Below, one piece after another: positions 43,026-54,640 of a stretch of DNA of 64,000 nt (position 1 is the stretch's first letter; every line of letters starts with the position of its first letter). The position numbers were made by a program, and so were the translations under genes. Origin of the DNA: Tetrastigma voinierianum (taxonomy: Eukaryota; Streptophyta; Magnoliopsida; Vitales; Vitaceae); the NCBI GenBank assembly GCA_016808115.1, contig JAEQBH010002191.1, positions 806,001-870,000 of the forward strand, given 5' to 3'. Under the pieces are notes generated by a model. It ran no database searches. It saw nothing but the letters and a program-made list of their open reading frames with translations, and was not told the DNA's origin.

Positions 43026-44100
43026 AGAGGGATTGGATGTGTGGGATGGATTTGATAGTACACCTATAACCCCACTGCATCCTAAATTTTGGATGCTTGA
43101 CATGGAGCAGTATCACAGGCAGAGGATGCCCACGTACTCATTTGAGGATATATAGTCAGTTGATGAGGGTTATGGGTTTGGATGAGGCTCAACTTATCAT
43201 GTTGTTCCCTTCGTCACTTAGTAGTGTGGCACAGAGCTAGTTTGCCACCTTGGATGCTTCGCACAGGCGGATATGGGAAGATCTTGCCCATGAGTTTATC
43301 CGGTAGTTATGTTTCAACATTGTCATAAATGTCACTAGGAGAGAGCTTGAGGCTATGAGGTAGGGAGCTCATGAGACTGCTACATCATTCATCTTCCTTT
43401 GGAGGGAGGAGATTATTCAGATGATTGATCTCCCATTAGAGAGAGAGCAAATTTGCACGATCATGAGGAGTTTACAACCCAGTTATGCTAGACATCTTAT
43501 GGGGGTACCGATTATGAATTACAGAGCTTTGTTAGAGGCATTGTATGGTATCGAGGATGGTATGGCACACGGTTTGTGGTCTGATTCTTCCTATTCGATA
43601 GTAGGAGTAGCAGTCTAGATATATAGACTAGGTAAAGGCCGTGGATTCATTGGAATGGAGACCACCTAGGCCTCGATCATGCATCTATTAGTCGTGCGGG
43701 GCTTCCTATGGTGGGTGATTCACTGATCTGCCTTCTACTATTCAATTGCTTAGTTACCATCTCCTTATACTCCACCACATCCAGTTTACATTGCACAAGT
43801 TGTGGAGAGGCCACATACTACTCATCTTGAGACTTCGGCGCCCGTTGTTCTCTGTGACAACTGAACAACTCAGACACTTTACACCGCTAGGCATGCCTTT
43901 GGGTGAGGTCTTACAAACATTAATGGTTATTGGATTGCTTAGTCCATTAGCACCGAAGCCATTGCCGCAGGTTGTTCACCCTCATTTTCGGATGGACTTA
44001 CATTGTGTGCCTATCATAAGACCACGGGACATATTCTGGTCGGTCTGCTTCTTATAGACATGCTATTCAACCTAGTCATCGTCTTAACCATCATCAGATA
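43026..44100 (+). pseudogene. gag: gag of a Tat/Ogre-like element, plus-strand copy
   Basis: Reads PKFWMLDMEQYHRQRMPTYS (near 43085), then REQICTIMRSLQPSYARHLM, GVPIMNYRALLEALYGIEDG, MAHGLWSDSS (43450-43590) and, after a degraded stretch, TPLGMPLGEVLQTLM, LAPKPLPQVV, FRMDLHCVP and RDIF (43890-44040), which correspond to the metal-binding CxYH...H...C end of this gag family. The same gag is on the minus strand at 56500-57560. Stops and frame changes throughout. The N-terminal side is cut at 43025. Confidence 0.78.
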
Positions 44101-44210
44101 CTATGACTCGCATTCGTCATGATAACCATGGATATAACGTCATGAACTCAACAATCGTGAATGATAACATGCTCAGCTGAGAGAAGACTATGTGTGAGAA
44201 TATGTCGGAA

Positions 44211-44296
44211 GGGGTTGAGAAATAACGCTAGGATATCGATTGCTTGGTGATCGAGGTGTTATGCGGTTGGGATAGCTTAGCGTTATTTCTAACCCC
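44211..44296. repeat. hairpin-forming inverted repeat
   Basis: GGGGTTGAGAAATAACGCTA at 44211-44230 and its complement TAGCGTTATTTCTAACCCC at 44278-44296 (one extra base in the left arm), loop of 47 bases. The right arm is native Ogre-like sequence (its relative lies at about 56559-56580 on the minus strand); the left arm is an inverted extra copy. Confidence 0.85.
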
Positions 44297-44509
44297 ACCG
44301 TATATTCCCATGCATGCAATCTCTCCTCGGCGAAAGGTATTCATTCCATTGAACTTCTTGGACTGATGATTATATCCTTATGTTATATGGATGATCAAAG
44401 AATCGAAGCCCTTAGTGACTGATGATGATATAACGATGATGGGAGTGCGTAATTTACGAGCTAACATTATGGCATGCCTTAGAATTTTTATAATAATTTA
44501 TATTATAAC

Positions 44510-46710
44510 AGGTGTAAAATGGGCAAATGGGGATTTTCGGGAATTGATAAATGATTAAATGAAAATGTTAAATGATTATATGATCGAAAATGAGTATATG
44601 ATTGAATGATATATGCTAAGTGATTAAATGATCGAACATGAAAATTAACCCAAGTGAAAAGGTGCAAATTTGGAATTTGTGAAATAAGGACCTAAGGGTC
44701 TAATGAAAATGGGCTTAAATGCCAAAGAAAATTAAATGAGAAAGGAAAAGTAAATTGAAGTGCTAAAATGAGAAAAATGAGAAATGAAATAATGAGAAAA
44801 GCCAAACAAGGCTTAAGGAGGAAAATGAGGACCTGGGGTCATTTTGAGACTAGTTATATGTCTAAGTGTGATTATTGAGATTTGAAGTGCAAATAAAATG
44901 AAATGTGGGCTATATAGTAAATTGGGAACTTAACCCAAAAATGGGTTTTGGTGAGCCAAACAAGGCCTTGAGGAAATAAGGTTTAAGGCAATTTTGGTAT
45001 ATGAGCTTTCGTTAGAGCAAAAACGTTTTTGGAGAAAGGGAGAAAAGGGGAGAAGCTAGAGACGAAGAGAGATCAAGTTTTTGGTGCTTGATTTTTCTCA
45101 TTTCTTGCTTCTAAAGAGATCAAGCAACCTACAAAGAAGATTTGAAGAGATTCAAGGTAATCGAGCTCTAACTTCATCTTTTTGTGATTTTGATTTTAGA
45201 GGAAAAGCCTAGCTTAAGTAAAAAGGGGTTTGTATTGGTGCTAAACCACTTTTAGGGTTGTTTTGGGTTGAGTTTTGAAGAGTATTGTTTGAGGTTGGAT
45301 TAGGTTTTGTGTAATGTTTGTAAAGGGAAATGTTGGAGTTTTCAAAGGAAATGCTATCAGAAAAATTTGTCAAAACCCTGTTCTTGTTTGGATATAGGTT
45401 AAGTTATAATCATCGAATGAAGTGATTAGTGGTAAAGAACCATAAGAATAGGGCCACAAATGTATAGAGACGGACCAGGAAGCGATTTGTAGCTGCAAGG
45501 CTCCGAATATGGGCTTAAAAGTGAGTTCGGGTAGCTCATGGGTATGCTCTATTTTGGGTTTGGGTGTTGTTATGGTGTTTTTGGCCATAAGTTGAGTTTC
45601 ACTCATCCAAATTTAGTGATTCAAAATTCTGGGTAAAATAGACTTCTAGGGGAATAATGTACTTGAAGGAAGTGTAAGCAAATTGTTACCCAAAAGTGCC
45701 CAATAATCTGTCAAAGTGGAACTATGTGTAACAACAATCTGATTCTGCTTTGCAAATTAGAGTAGTCTTGATGTAAAATGCAATAACTTGAGTTTTGTTG
45801 ATCCAAATTAGATGATTCCAATTGGATAAGAAACCTTAGAACCATAGCTTCAAATGATTAGAAGGAACCATTACCAATTTATGGAGTTAAGACCCCATAA
45901 ATGAAAAATAATTAAGGTGATCTAGTGGTGGGCATATTGACTAGTTTGGCATTGAAATGTCGTAACGAGTTTTGGGTTATCGAAATCGGATAATTACGAT
46001 TCTGCGAAAATAGAACTCTAGAATAGCAGGCCATGCGTGATTGTCCGTGTATTTGAATAGGGGTTGACGAGGAGGAAAGCCGCGTGAGTGGGTCGAAGAT
46101 TCAGAATCAAACGGCGATTTTGGTTTTGTTCTCAAACTCTCTCTCTCTATTTCTAAAATATTTGATTAATTACGAAATGATTTGAATTTTGGAAATGATT
46201 AAAAAGAAAGTGCATATTGATTTGTGTTTGAAATGATTTGTTTGAAGTGATTTGAGACAATTGCTTGTGAAACGAATTTGCATAAGAAAATTACATGAAA
46301 GTGAAAATGTTTTAAATGCATACTAATGTATAAATATACAATTGTAAATTGTATTGAATGATTTTAATGCCCTTAAAAGAATGTTAACCGTTAGAATTCG
46401 AGTTAAGGATAAATTGGTATACCAATAAGTCGAACAAACGTACTATTGTGGCATCTTGTCCAGTAGCCCAGCGAGACATTATTGATAGTGTACACTAACC
46501 GAGTACATATTTTTTTTTTATATAAATATATTATTTTCTAATAGTGAGGCGAGTGCTAGGTGGTTGGCCCATCCTATGCACGAAAGCATAGAGTTAAATT
46601 AAACAAAATTAAAATGATAATGAGATTGAAAAGTGCATGACTTGTGATTTGAATGATTTAGTGCATATGAAATTGCATAACTTGAAATGACCAATGAATT
46701 GTAGTGAATG

Positions 46711-46809
<99 letters not shown>

Positions 46810-47446
46810 CTATCTTGCATTAGTCATTGAAAAATGTACAAAAGCATTATTTTATAAAAAATTGCATGATTTGATTTAAGCGAAATGAAGAGAATTGTAT
46901 AGAACCACTAAGCATGAAAATGCTTAGAGCGTTGTTTTATATAATGCCAGTACCAAGTAGAAAGTAAGCGGGACTGGCGACGTCGGCGTGAGTCAGATCA
47001 AATAGGCGAATTATAAGTAAAATGTTTCATCCCATGCATATCCCATTCCATTCATGATATTTTGTAACTATTTTGCATTGAATTCAATGATATAAAGTCT
47101 TCATGAGAAAGAATATGGATTTTTGACTCATTTTTGTTTTTTGAATATTTATGGAATGTGTTTTTTAAAAGAGAGTGAACTCTAAGAATATCATTTTGTA
47201 AATGTATTTGAAAGGCATGGAATATGCTAATTTGTATAATGTGTTATTCAGAACAATTATGAGCCTATTTGAATTAAGGAATAATATATATATTATTTTA
47301 TGTCAAGAATGTGATTAGGTCATGATATCATATACCCATAAATAATTATGTTTTAAATGAATATTAATTATTCATATTAGAAATGGGTATATGAAACGTG
47401 TTTAAATGAACAAGTCTTTAAAAGGTAAAAGAGCGCTAAAAACATA
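44510..47446 (+). mobile_element. 2.9-kb LTR-like insertion in the Ogre-like gag tail
   Basis: The inverted relative at 56.3-56.6 kb is continuous across this point, so about 2.9 kb was inserted here. The insert starts about TGTAAAATGGGC and ends about CTAAAAACA (TG...CA), has no coding sequence, and shows GGGACTGGCGACGTC-like sequence that recalls chromovirus LTRs. I infer a solo LTR. Boundaries are uncertain by about 60 bases and no target duplication was established. Confidence 0.5.
46713..46808. repeat. (AT)n microsatellite
   Basis: About 96 bases of TA repeats with a single TAC interruption at about 46753. The open frames across it (Tyr-Ile repeats) are artefacts. Confidence 0.98.
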
Positions 47447-47894
47447 TTCATGCACATGCCGTTTCGACACCGAGCATCACTCTAGTTTGGATCCCCGCAC
47501 CGAGGCCAATGACTTTGTTGTGCTATAGTTTTCAAACTCCTATTATTTTGACTCCATGTCGAGGGACAATTGATACATCGACGATTCAATATGTCATCAA
47601 ATAAGGTAGGGAGGAGGTTAAACGGTAGCCTCCCGGTTCCATCTCAGGCCTATAGATCCACGATATTGCTGTAGAGGCGAGGCAGAGTGAAAAGGATGAT
47701 GAGAGATCTGGCAGTAGCTCTGAGCCGCACGGACTGTGTCTACATTTGGGCTTGTTGAAACTATCATATACAAAGAGACTTTGATTAGGGCCTTGAGTCG
47801 GATTCGAGTTGACACGACCACATCGCCAAAGGGCCTAATACATATTCTAACGGCTGGTCGAACTAGTTGCATTGTTTTCTCTGAGGATGACTTA
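47447..47894 (+). pseudogene. Ogre-like gag-protease linker, plus copy
   Basis: Continuation of the plus copy after the insertion. Word for word it parallels 55950-56400 on the minus strand (CCGAGCATCACTC, TTTGGATCCCC, GAGGCCAATGACTTTGTTGT), and ends with SCIVFSEDDL-type sequence that leads into the protease. Broken frames. Confidence 0.7.
47890..47894. repeat. target site duplication, left copy (ACTTA)
   Basis: ACTTA, repeated exactly at 49305-49309, flanks the solo LTR. Confidence 0.85.
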
Positions 47895-49304
47895 TGATGA
47901 ATACACATTTGAGTGATAATTATAGTAGAATTGCTTTGCTCCCCAAATCTGATTTACCCATTTGGCATAAGGATAGGTACTTCTAATTTCTTCTATGTTT
48001 TTAGACTTGTGCAGGTCTTTCAGGTTTAAAACATAAGTGTACAAGGATGTATGCCCGGGAAGCCAATATGAAGCACTGAGGATGTGGGTGAGCAATTGAT
48101 GAAGTCTCGGGAACTCCGGCAATACAAGGAAAGCACCAGAGGACGAGTGTGCGTTACATCCATTCATGTCTTAGGGTACACCTTACATAAAAGTGGCGGT
48201 GGGCACATTGTACGGTACAATACAAATGTGTACCGGTACATGTCTGAAAGAGTGTTGATGGTGAAATTGTACGATTACATTACTAATGTGCAGGTACATC
48301 TATGAAGTGCGAGATTTGTCCGGGAACTGGTAATGCGAGGGCACTCTTGTCAACGAACCAAAATGGGAAAATCACATTGGAGGGGGGTATAAAAGCAAGA
48401 GGACACAAGTAATAGGCAGCTTTTGACTTCTAGGGTTAGGTTTTCATAGAAGAGGAGTTTCTCTCCATTGCTTTGAGTTGAATTCTAGAGATCCAGATTG
48501 AAGACTCTTTTATTTTGGTGTTGTTACAATTCCAACGCACAATCTTCGATGAAACAATTGGTTTGTTTTCAATTTTAGTATTTCACATTTCACATTCTTA
48601 GATTTTGCAACCGAATTCTGATTTTCTCAGAAATCATTTATTTTTATGATTAACATCGCGTCAATTATAACTGTTTTTATAAGTTCCATGGATTTCTAAA
48701 CCCTTAGTGCTGGGATTCTAGGGTGGAAACTCACCCTGATCAAAGTACAAATCCCTCAATTCCTCTTTTGAACCTCAATGGATTGTATGGTGTTATTCAC
48801 TTGTGCAAATGATTTATGAAAAACCCTAGTTTGGCATATTCTTGACAACGTGTGAACAAGATCACCTTGGTACACGTTGTGTGATTCTAAATGCAAACTA
48901 AAGGATTCGTATTAATTGGGAACAAGTGTTCAGCGTATTTAATCATCCTTCTTTTCAAAGAGCGTTTAGAAAGATAAATCTTCCATCAAAAGACCATTTA
49001 TCAATGGCTCTAGATGAGTTGTAAAATAAGAGGTGGGATTTATTTGATCAGAAGTGAGTGGAACTCTAAGAATACCAGCATTCGTCTTCTATTTTTCTAA
49101 AACATTCAAATCAATCAATCACTTGATCAAACAACACAACCCTACAATTTCCCTTAATTTACAATTTTTGTAGAGAATAGCTCTGCTGGTCGATAAAATT
49201 AGACCACTCCGCAATGGAATACCTGATGTCACAAATCTTCTGGACAAGCTATGTGATTCCTACGGCAGGAGATAGAATTAGGCATCTTAATCGGAGATGA
49301 AGCA
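47895..49304 (+). mobile_element. solo LTR inserted in the Ogre-like protease region
   Basis: 1410 bp, TGATGAATACAC...GATGAAGCA, flanked by a perfect 5-bp duplication ACTTA. The inverted relative at about 55.95 kb reads straight through from GAGGATGACTTA to the following sequence, proving the insertion point. There is a TATA element (GGGTATAAAAGC, about 48388) and no internal coding region, so this is a solo LTR from recombination between two LTRs. The orientation (plus) follows from the TATA box. The element family is probably Ty3/gypsy, but its primer site is gone. The pale frames inside it are not genes. Confidence 0.87.
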
Positions 49305-49309
49305 ACTTA

Positions 49310-50130
49310 CCTTAGGAGGGTTTAGACAACACTCGACCTTTGCATATATCGATTGATTGTTTGGGTCGTCGTGTTCCATATGTCCTCTTGGACAATGGAT
49401 TTTCCCTAAATGTTTGTCTACTGCCCCTTTGTTATCGCTCAGGATATGGATGTAGATTTTGAGCCATCTACACAGACAGTGAGAGCTTATGACAATACTC
49501 GTAGAGAGATAATGGGCACTATGACTCTTGAGCTAATGATTGAGGTAGTCCTTTTTTAGGTTTTGTTTAAGGATTTGAGGACCCTTGTATCCTTTATTCT
49601 GCTCTTAGGCCGCCCTTGGATTCTTAGTGCTCGTGTTATCCCGTCTTCCCTTCATTTGAAGATGAAGTTCATTCATGATGGTCGAGTGATCACCATTCCT
49701 TCTATAGGAAGGGCACATTTAACTTCTAAGCCAACATTGGAGATTAGCAATGGAGTGATGATTTTCCTATGACCAAATTCACTTTTGATAAGGTATAAAC
49801 GTTGGAGCTAGGGGATTTTGTTAAAGATTCAATACCCTTGTCATTTTGACCCGGCTTATAGCGGCAGATCATTTTAGACATGATGAGGAGCATTTGGTAT
49901 ATGCCTGGCTTGGGTTTAGGGCATCGTCAACATTGTCGTAGTGATTTTATCATAGTTTTGGACCATGACCCGCCCTTGGGCTTGGGATTTGTACCCGTAC
50001 ATGCAGATTTTTCGATGCATGGCGCAGTTGCACAAGGAGAGTGTCAAATCTCAACTTCATCACATTCCATTTGACTATCATGTTCATCCTTACAGTTTGA
50101 GGTTGATTGACTTTTTTTTTAAGGGCTTCA
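49310..50130 (+). pseudogene. pol: Ogre-like aspartic protease domain, plus copy
   Basis: Reads CLGRRVPYVLLDNGFSLNV (49345) with the active-site motif as DNGFS, then TVRAYDNTRREIMGTMTLEL (49480) and FILLLGRPWILSARVIPSSL, HLKMKFIHDGRVITIPS (49590-49710), a retropepsin fold order. Further on, MMRSIWYMPGLGLGHRQH (49880) is the spacer known from this family. Stops occur (for example at 49558), so it is inactive. Confidence 0.82.
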
Positions 50131-50159
50131 AAGCCATTATTGCATCATGACGGATCAAT

Positions 50160-51001
50160 TGGTGAGCCAACTGATATCCGACATGTTGAGCTATAGCAAT
50201 TTTTTTTTAGATCTTTAGATGAGCGATAAGGCTTCTGACACTTCTACTACCTTGATCGCTCCTCCTTCCCCTGGGCGATCCAATGTGTTCACTATGTTCT
50301 TTTCGGACGAGATAGCTGATTATGAGGGTACTGATAGGGTCATGTCATCTAATGATTATGCTAATGAGCTACTTCAGATGGTCATCAGTCAGCCTGAGCC
50401 AGATTATGAATTTAGAAATTTTTGTGTGCTTGCTTTAGGAGATGATGAGGATGCTCCTCCGGCTCAAGCTACTGATGTGATTAGGGATGTTGTTATTGCT
50501 AACGTTGTATCTCCTGATATTTTAGGATATGTTATGGGAGAGTCTGATTTTTTGGACCCACCATTTTCTTTTGATATTTTTTTTCAGGATTTGTCTCCCG
50601 TTCGGATGATGTACTTGTTTTTTCATCTATTGATTTACGCATTTTCGAGTATTTACCTATCTCTTTTATTGATGATATTGATGTATGTGCACCTCATTTG
50701 CCCATAGCACAAATCCATGATAATGATGTTTGATGACCATGATTTGGATTGGAGTTACATGTCTGATTTTGATCATAACTTTACTCATGAGTGAGTTTCA
50801 CCTCCCCTTACGATGACGAGACAATGAGCCTCAATACAACGGACCAGCCCTGAGGTTGAGGATTAGCTGCACTGTGCAGATGAGAAAGATAGTTTGCATC
50901 ACTTGCTTAGATTATACTTGGATTTTTTTGCCTGATTTTGTGAAAATATTCTAGACCTCTCCTTTATTGTTGATTATATGTTGTTGGTGCCACATGCTAG
51001 A
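50160..51001 (+). pseudogene. pol: Ogre-like protease-RT spacer, plus copy
   Basis: A 162-codon open frame (50219-50707) contains acidic spacer sequence: DEIADYEGTDRVMSSNDYAN, ALGDDEDAPP and SPDILGYVMGESDFLDPPFS. It is followed, after stops, by DEKDSLHHLLRLYLDFFA and LLVPHARPL (50880-51000), the approach to the RT fingers. In intact elements RT begins right after PHARP. Here sequence jumps to the end of integrase at 51003. The open frame looks gene-like but is retroelement sequence; the minus copy has its relative at 54560-55260. Confidence 0.82.
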
Positions 51002-51002
51002 C

Positions 51003-51300
51003 CATTATAGCGGGGCGATTTGGTTTTGAGAGTCCTTAGAGGATTGAGTAGTGATCCTAAGGAAGTTCATACTCACCTAGAGAGAATCTTACATTATAAA
51101 GTTGACTACAGAGGAGAGTACATGGTTGATGAACTTAAATGAAAACCAATTCTCAAAGCCAACTTGATGTGGATCAGGCGAAAAAAATTTACGTTTCTAA
51201 CCATGGTCGTAGGATGGGTGGCCATCATTTCGGTTAACCATATACCTTATCATGAGTTACTCACATATTTGGTTGTTGCTATCCCATTGAGCCTCACGCG
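51003..51300 (+). pseudogene. pol: Ogre-like integrase C-terminal end, plus copy
   Basis: RGDLVLRVLRGLSSDPKE (51002-51055), then YMVDEL and NLMWIRRKKF, matching the GDLVLR...NVDQLKKYY tail that ends Tat/Ogre integrase. It follows the pre-RT spacer with no gap, so RT, RNase H and most of integrase were removed in one deletion of about 3 kb relative to an intact element. The junction is at about 51002. Confidence 0.75.
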
Positions 51301-52549
51301 CGCATTCTGGCCTATATTTCTTTGATAACCTTGCATACTTTTTCATACCTGGGATGAGGGCCCTCTAGTGTGTGGATGCCTTAGTTTAGGGATCTTATGA
51401 GTTATAGACACATTTACATATTTTTTACACCACTTTACCACATTCACTTCATTGTTTCTACTCCATTTTGTAGCTTCTATGTTTTCACCACTCTCTTTCT
51501 ATTTAACTTCTTGCTCTATCTCATTCTTTCCCACTTAGATTGGTAATCTATTCATCTTACTACATAGGGGTTTGTCATGTCGTCCCTTCACTCATTCCAT
51601 TGACATTTATTTGGAGACCTTTAGTTTGAGAGGATTATATCATTTCATTAGAGTTAGTTTGTTATACTTGGTGCTCTAAGAGATATTTGTTCATTGTCAT
51701 ATCGGTTTGTTTCTCATTTGTTTTGTTCAGTCTATGCGTAAAAATAATAATAATAATAATAATAAAAATAAAAATGAATAAAAATAATTGTGCATGTGCA
51801 TGTGCTCAGTATCAGTATTCCTTAGGTATGTATACAAATTTATTAGGATCATCGTTTCAAGTGTATGTATTACTTATGGGAGGTCGTATGTGAGCTTCTT
51901 GAGATCCCAATATCATGTGCTTACTTTGAGATTTTATTAGTGGTATGTGAGATGAATGATCCTCTCCTAAAGGCTCTGAGTCAGTGTCATATTCATCATC
52001 CCATCTATCAACGACATGCCTTCCTCATGCAATTAGTTGGGTAGATTCATTAGATCATCATCTTTCTCTCTATTTTTTCCCTATTGTTATCTATCTTTTT
52101 TACTTCACACATCTCATTTGCACATTTATCACCCTCATATGTTTATTGACTTTGAGTATGATGTTTCACTCTACATCCTTGTCCTCTTACCTATCTCACC
52201 ACATGTTACACTTTTTGCATCACATCATTATCACCGGCTCTTCCATGGGATGTCTTTGTGTCCATGGCTCATGAGACTTCTTATGAACGTGGCATTCCAC
52301 ACACGAGGGCACGAGGTTGATCATTGGGTATTTGAGCCTAGTTTCCCTTCATTTATTTTACCTTATCACCCTAAGCCTACATTACGGTCCTTATCGTAAG
52401 ACCACCCTGAGGCCATGAGATTTAACGTTTTCTTTGACAACATCTACTTGGATAAGGCTTTGAGACTTGGTTGATATCTGGACATTGTCATGTTCATTTT
52501 TCTAGGAGATACCTCACTATCGTTTGGATCCATTTCTAGTTGTGGTTAT
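51301..52549. other. 3' non-coding region of the plus Ogre-like copy
   Basis: T-rich sequence downstream of pol, no gene recognised. The 96- and 120-codon open frames at 51984-52399 lack recognisable motifs and lie in the 3' region. Confidence 0.5.
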
Positions 52550-53230
52550 AGATTTTGATTGATTTTTGGACACTATGGAGCATTATACGACATACTAGGG
52601 CATACCCCCATAGTTAGTGAGACCATTTGGAGTTGTTGGTTTGTTAGGTTCATTTGGAGTTATTGGGTTGTGCATACAGTCCTTGTCAAGATGTTTAGCC
52701 ATATTTTGATAGATTGGGGTTTCATCCACTCTCCATTGGATGACATCCTGTCATACTTGGGTATACCCTTTATCCGTTAGGATCATATGGAGTTTTTTGC
52801 TCTAGGATACAGTCCTTCTCGAGAGGATGAGTCATGTGACAGTTTTGAGTTTCATCATGTTTTTGTAGGATGCCCTACTGGGGCACACCCTATAGTTAGC
52901 AAGATTACCTATAGTTTATCGGTTTATGCAGAAAGTCCTTATCGAGAGGATGAGTCTCATTATGACATTTTTGGGATTTCATCATGTTTTGTTGGATGCC
53001 ACACTGGGGCATATCCCCTATATGTCGAAATCATTTGGAGGTGGTTGGTCTGTGTAAGCAGTTCCTATCGAGGATATGAGCCTTTGTTATAACATTTTTA
53101 GACTTCATCATGTTTTTATTTGATGTCATATTGGGGCATACCCCATAGTGATCGGGACCATCGGGAGGTGGTTGGTTTGTGCAAATAGTTTGCATCGAGA
53201 GGACCAGCCTCGTTATGACATTTGAGTATT
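52550..53230 (+). repeat. 120-bp tandem repeat array, Ogre-like 3' region
   Basis: About five to six diverged units, each with GGATGCCATACTGGGGCATA-like words, a CATTTGGAGGTGGTTGGT-like segment and CGAGAGGATGAG. Unit about 120-125 bp. Arrays of this kind in 3' untranslated regions are known from Tat/Ogre elements and can seed satellites. Confidence 0.85.
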
Positions 53231-53779
53231 GATTATTCAGCGGATCTTTGTTGGGCTATGTGAGTTGGTAGAAATTTCTCAGGAACTATTTTTTCATCCA
53301 TTGTCGGCGTTGTTCTTGGACCCTCTGTCTTTTATGACTCGAATTTGAGTTCGATTCCACATATGTTTCTAGCATAGATTATTGAACGATGAGAGAGTTA
53401 TTCATTTGGACATCGATTCTCGGTGGGCCTTCGCGAGTAGATACACATGCTACAAATACTTACTTTTGATGATATGGATGGTTCGATTTTTTACCATAGT
53501 GTTGACTACCCAAAGTCGTTTCAAATATCCACTTGATGTGATGTTCTACTTGCCACACTGGAGCATATTCCCCTATTTTATTGATGAGATGATTCAGTTT
53601 CACTAACAGTTATTTGGCAATCCTTATTTTATTAGGGAATCCCCTTTACATCGATAGTAGTGTTCTTGAGATACAGAGATTCATGCATATATTATTCGAC
53701 CTTTTATAGATGTTTATACCAGATGAGGTTTTCAACGCAGATTATTTAGGATCTCGAGGACTCATCACATTAGGACATG

Positions 53780-54090
53780 TTTGCCCTCACAGATTTCAGG
53801 CATTCAAACTTTGCCTTTGTTTTCTTTGATTTCTAGATTTCGGGTGTTTAGGCTTCGATTTACTATCTTCGGTTCAAATTTCAGGTGTTCGGACACAGCC
53901 TTTACGCAGCTACTTTTTAGGATTCAAGTGAGACTTCGCCTTTGCTATCTTACATTAGATTTGGGCGTTTAGACTTCACACACCTTTTGGATTTCAAGTG
54001 TTCAGGTTTCACCTTTTATGTCTTCAATTTGGATTTTAGGCGTTCAGACTTTGCCTTTGCTGTCTTCATTTTAGATCAAGCGTTCAGACT
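53780..54090 (+). repeat. 45-60-bp tandem repeat array
   Basis: About six units with the core GGCGTTCAGACTTTGCCTTT, followed by GCTGTCTTCATTTTAGATT-like sequence. Different from the array at 52.55 kb. Confidence 0.85.
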
Positions 54091-54640
54091 GCCCAAAAGA
54101 GAGCTATGTTTTCATGAGATCAAAGGAGGAGAGCTATGTTTTCTAGAGAGGAGACTACCCAAAGAGGAGTTAAGGTTCCAGAGAAAATGAGGAAAGAAGC
54201 TTTGGGAGAGAGCTTCACCTGTGGGATAAAGCTTCAACGATTTTTGTATCTTCCTCATAAAAAAAATTCAATGTGAGTACCTTCTAATACAAACATAGAG
54301 CATGTTTTCTCATGGATATATGCTATGGGCGAATGAGTGCACATGCATCATTCACCAAAGACGGTCAGAGAAGTCATGAGATCTAGGAGGAAGTATGTTT
54401 TCTAGAGGAGGAGACTACCCGAAAAGAGGTTAAGGTTAAGAAAATGAGAAGAAGCTTTTGGGAAAGCTTCCCCATAGAATGAAAAGCTTGATGATTTACG
54501 TATCTTCCTCGCAATAAAAATTCCAATGTGAGTACCTTTAATATAAACATATAGAGGATGTTTTCTCATGGATATGTGCTATGGCGAATGAGGTGCACAT
54601 ACATCAATATCATCAATAAAGAATGAGTGAATACTAAAAA
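54060..54640 (-). repeat. tandem duplication of about 300 bp at the inverted junction
   Basis: Two copies (about 54085-54350 and 54385-54625), each with GCTATGTTTTCTAGAGAGGA, AAGCTTTGGGAGAG, CAATGTGAGTACCTT and CATGTTTTCTCATGGATAT words. One end of each copy carries the GATGTATGTGCACCTCATT word of the Ogre-like pre-RT spacer (minus strand). Confidence 0.85.

Noticed and set aside
44211..44296. Microrna precursor or rho-independent terminator
   Set aside because: The hairpin is built from retroelement sequence with one native arm; nothing else supports a small-RNA gene, and bacterial terminators are not relevant here.
46599..46879. Tyr-Ile repeat proteins on both strands
   Set aside because: Products of the (AT)n microsatellite in alternate frames.
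50219..50707. 162-codon open frame as a host gene
   Set aside because: It has the acidic spacer motifs between protease and RT of the Ogre-like element and has an inverted relative at 54.56-55.26 kb.
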